Origin: Planctomycetota bacterium
GTDB taxonomy: Bacteria > Planctomycetota > Phycisphaerae > Phycisphaerales > SM1A02
NCBI GenBank assembly: GCA_027295365.1
Contig: JAPULD010000468.1
Span: 1-8,012 of the forward strand
Direction: 5' to 3'
Length of the DNA: 8,012 bases
In this document: piece after piece, positions 7,282 through 8,012 of the stretch
Layout of the letters: the number at the start of each line of letters is the position of its first letter
Numbering within the stretch: the first letter of the stretch is position 1
Notes under the pieces: model-generated
What the model was told of the DNA's origin: nothing
What the model saw: only the letters and a program-made list of their open reading frames with translations
Database searches by the model: none
Position numbers and translations under genes: made by a program

Positions 7282-8012
7282 CGGTTCTGCCCGAACATTT
7301 CATCGACGTACAGCGCGAGGATCGCTTTTGCACACAATGTGGCGAGAACCTGCGTCTCGCCTGCATCGTCGTTGAGCCGCATTACGGAATGCACCTGATC
7401 CATTGCCCCAAATGCGCGCACCCCGAACAAGTCGAACTCAGGCCCCTGGCCAGGACGGCGCAACGCTGTACGGGACTGCTGCTCGCCCTCTGGTTCTTGA
7501 TCATGCTGTGGATGTGGGCGATGACCAACGGCGCCATGATGGGGATGACCATCGGCATCCTGGAGGATACGAATAACGATCTCGCCACGTACATCAAGCA
7601 GGCGTACGAACAGGATCATCCGGAGGATGCGGGGGGCATCATGCGAACTTCCGCCCAGCAGGTTTCCACCAATACGCCATTGCCCGGAACGATCTCGCCG
7701 GTCGGCAATAACATCATCATCCCGACGCCTCCAACATCTCCGGTCGATACTTCCACTGACGACAACGAGGACATTGTCGAGACCGAGGCCGAGGAAACAG
7801 TCATCGACAAGGATATTGATGCGACTTCAGATGACGACCTTACTCCTGAAGAGCAAGAGCTTCGGGATGAGATGGCCAATATCAACGCGGCGATTCAACA
7901 GGCCAAACAACTCACAACCGGGGCCATGACCCCGAACCAGTTGACGTTGCCTTCCGGAGCGCCGGGGGGTACGGTGCAGGTCATCCAGGCTGGCCCGGGC
8001 CGGCAAATAATA
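7278..8012 (+). CDS. Zinc-ribbon membrane protein with acidic extension, third EPHYG paralogue, 3'-truncated
   Basis: The open frame starts at the ATG of an ATGA overlap (AAGGAG at 7261-7266, an 11-base spacer) and runs 245 codons to the window edge without a stop. The zinc ribbon has Cys18 and Cys21, EPHYG at 33-37, and Cys43-Pro-Lys-Cys46, with the same spacing as the two genes before it. There is one long hydrophobic stretch at about 65-94, unusually rich in Trp and Met. The rest is soluble-looking: a Thr/Pro/Asn-rich linker (124-156), then a very acidic stretch (157-198, 20 of 42 residues Asp or Glu), a short helix-prone segment ELRDEMANINAAIQQAKQL (194-212), and a Gly/Pro-rich end. If the ribbon is cytoplasmic, this extension lies outside the membrane. 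No enzyme motif is visible, and the C-terminal domain, if any, is off the window. Confidence 0.85.
   Translation, partial: MTVLPEHFIDVQREDRFCTQCGENLRLACIVVEPHYGMHLIHCPKCAHPEQVELRPLARTAQRCTGLLLALWFLIMLWMWAMTNGAMMGMTIGILEDTNNDLATYIKQAYEQDHPEDAGGIMRTSAQQVSTNTPLPGTISPVGNNIIIPTPPTSPVDTSTDDNEDIVETEAEETVIDKDIDATSDDDLTPEEQELRDEMANINAAIQQAKQLTTGAMTPNQLTLPSGAPGGTVQVIQAGPGRQII

Noticed and set aside
7035..7619. Open minus-strand frame of 194 codons
   Set aside because: It is antisense to two well supported zinc-ribbon genes, has low-complexity composition, and shows no recognisable domain.

Overview
The window is a GC-rich bacterial chromosomal segment of seven protein genes with short gaps. It holds no RNA genes, CRISPR arrays, insertion sequences or phage genes that I can see. 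The NuoG sequence is a short form with planctomycete-like wording around its cluster motifs. The exported, divergent hydrolases and the lineage-type zinc-ribbon membrane proteins also fit Planctomycetota, perhaps Phycisphaerae. This placement is an inference from memory of the families, not a computed one.

Left part (1-1850, + strand): the 3' part of nuoG, the iron-sulfur subunit of respiratory complex I, enters from the left edge. After 31 bases it is followed by a small lipoprotein with a carboxypeptidase-regulatory-like fold. The expected next complex I gene (nuoH) is absent. A small inverted repeat sits where this pair meets the oppositely oriented next gene.

Middle (1856-5539): two exported hydrolases are transcribed divergently from a 75-base spacer. 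Leftward is a gamma-glutamyltranspeptidase-family Ntn-hydrolase that keeps the catalytic Thr and oxyanion Gly pair but has lost nearly all residues that recognise a gamma-glutamyl group. Rightward is an M1-type zinc metallopeptidase with an intact HExxH site but a rewritten GAMEN region. Together they suggest periplasmic or surface turnover of peptides or amides.

Right part (5540-8012, + strand): after a strong terminator-like hairpin comes a tightly coupled run of three membrane proteins joined by two ATGA stop/start overlaps. All three begin with the same zinc-ribbon signature, C-x2-C-x11-EPHYG-x5-C-P-x-C, with identical spacing. Beyond it they have quite different membrane and soluble parts, and the third runs off the right edge. 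I do not recognise a described function for this set. It is the best candidate in the window for an undescribed system.
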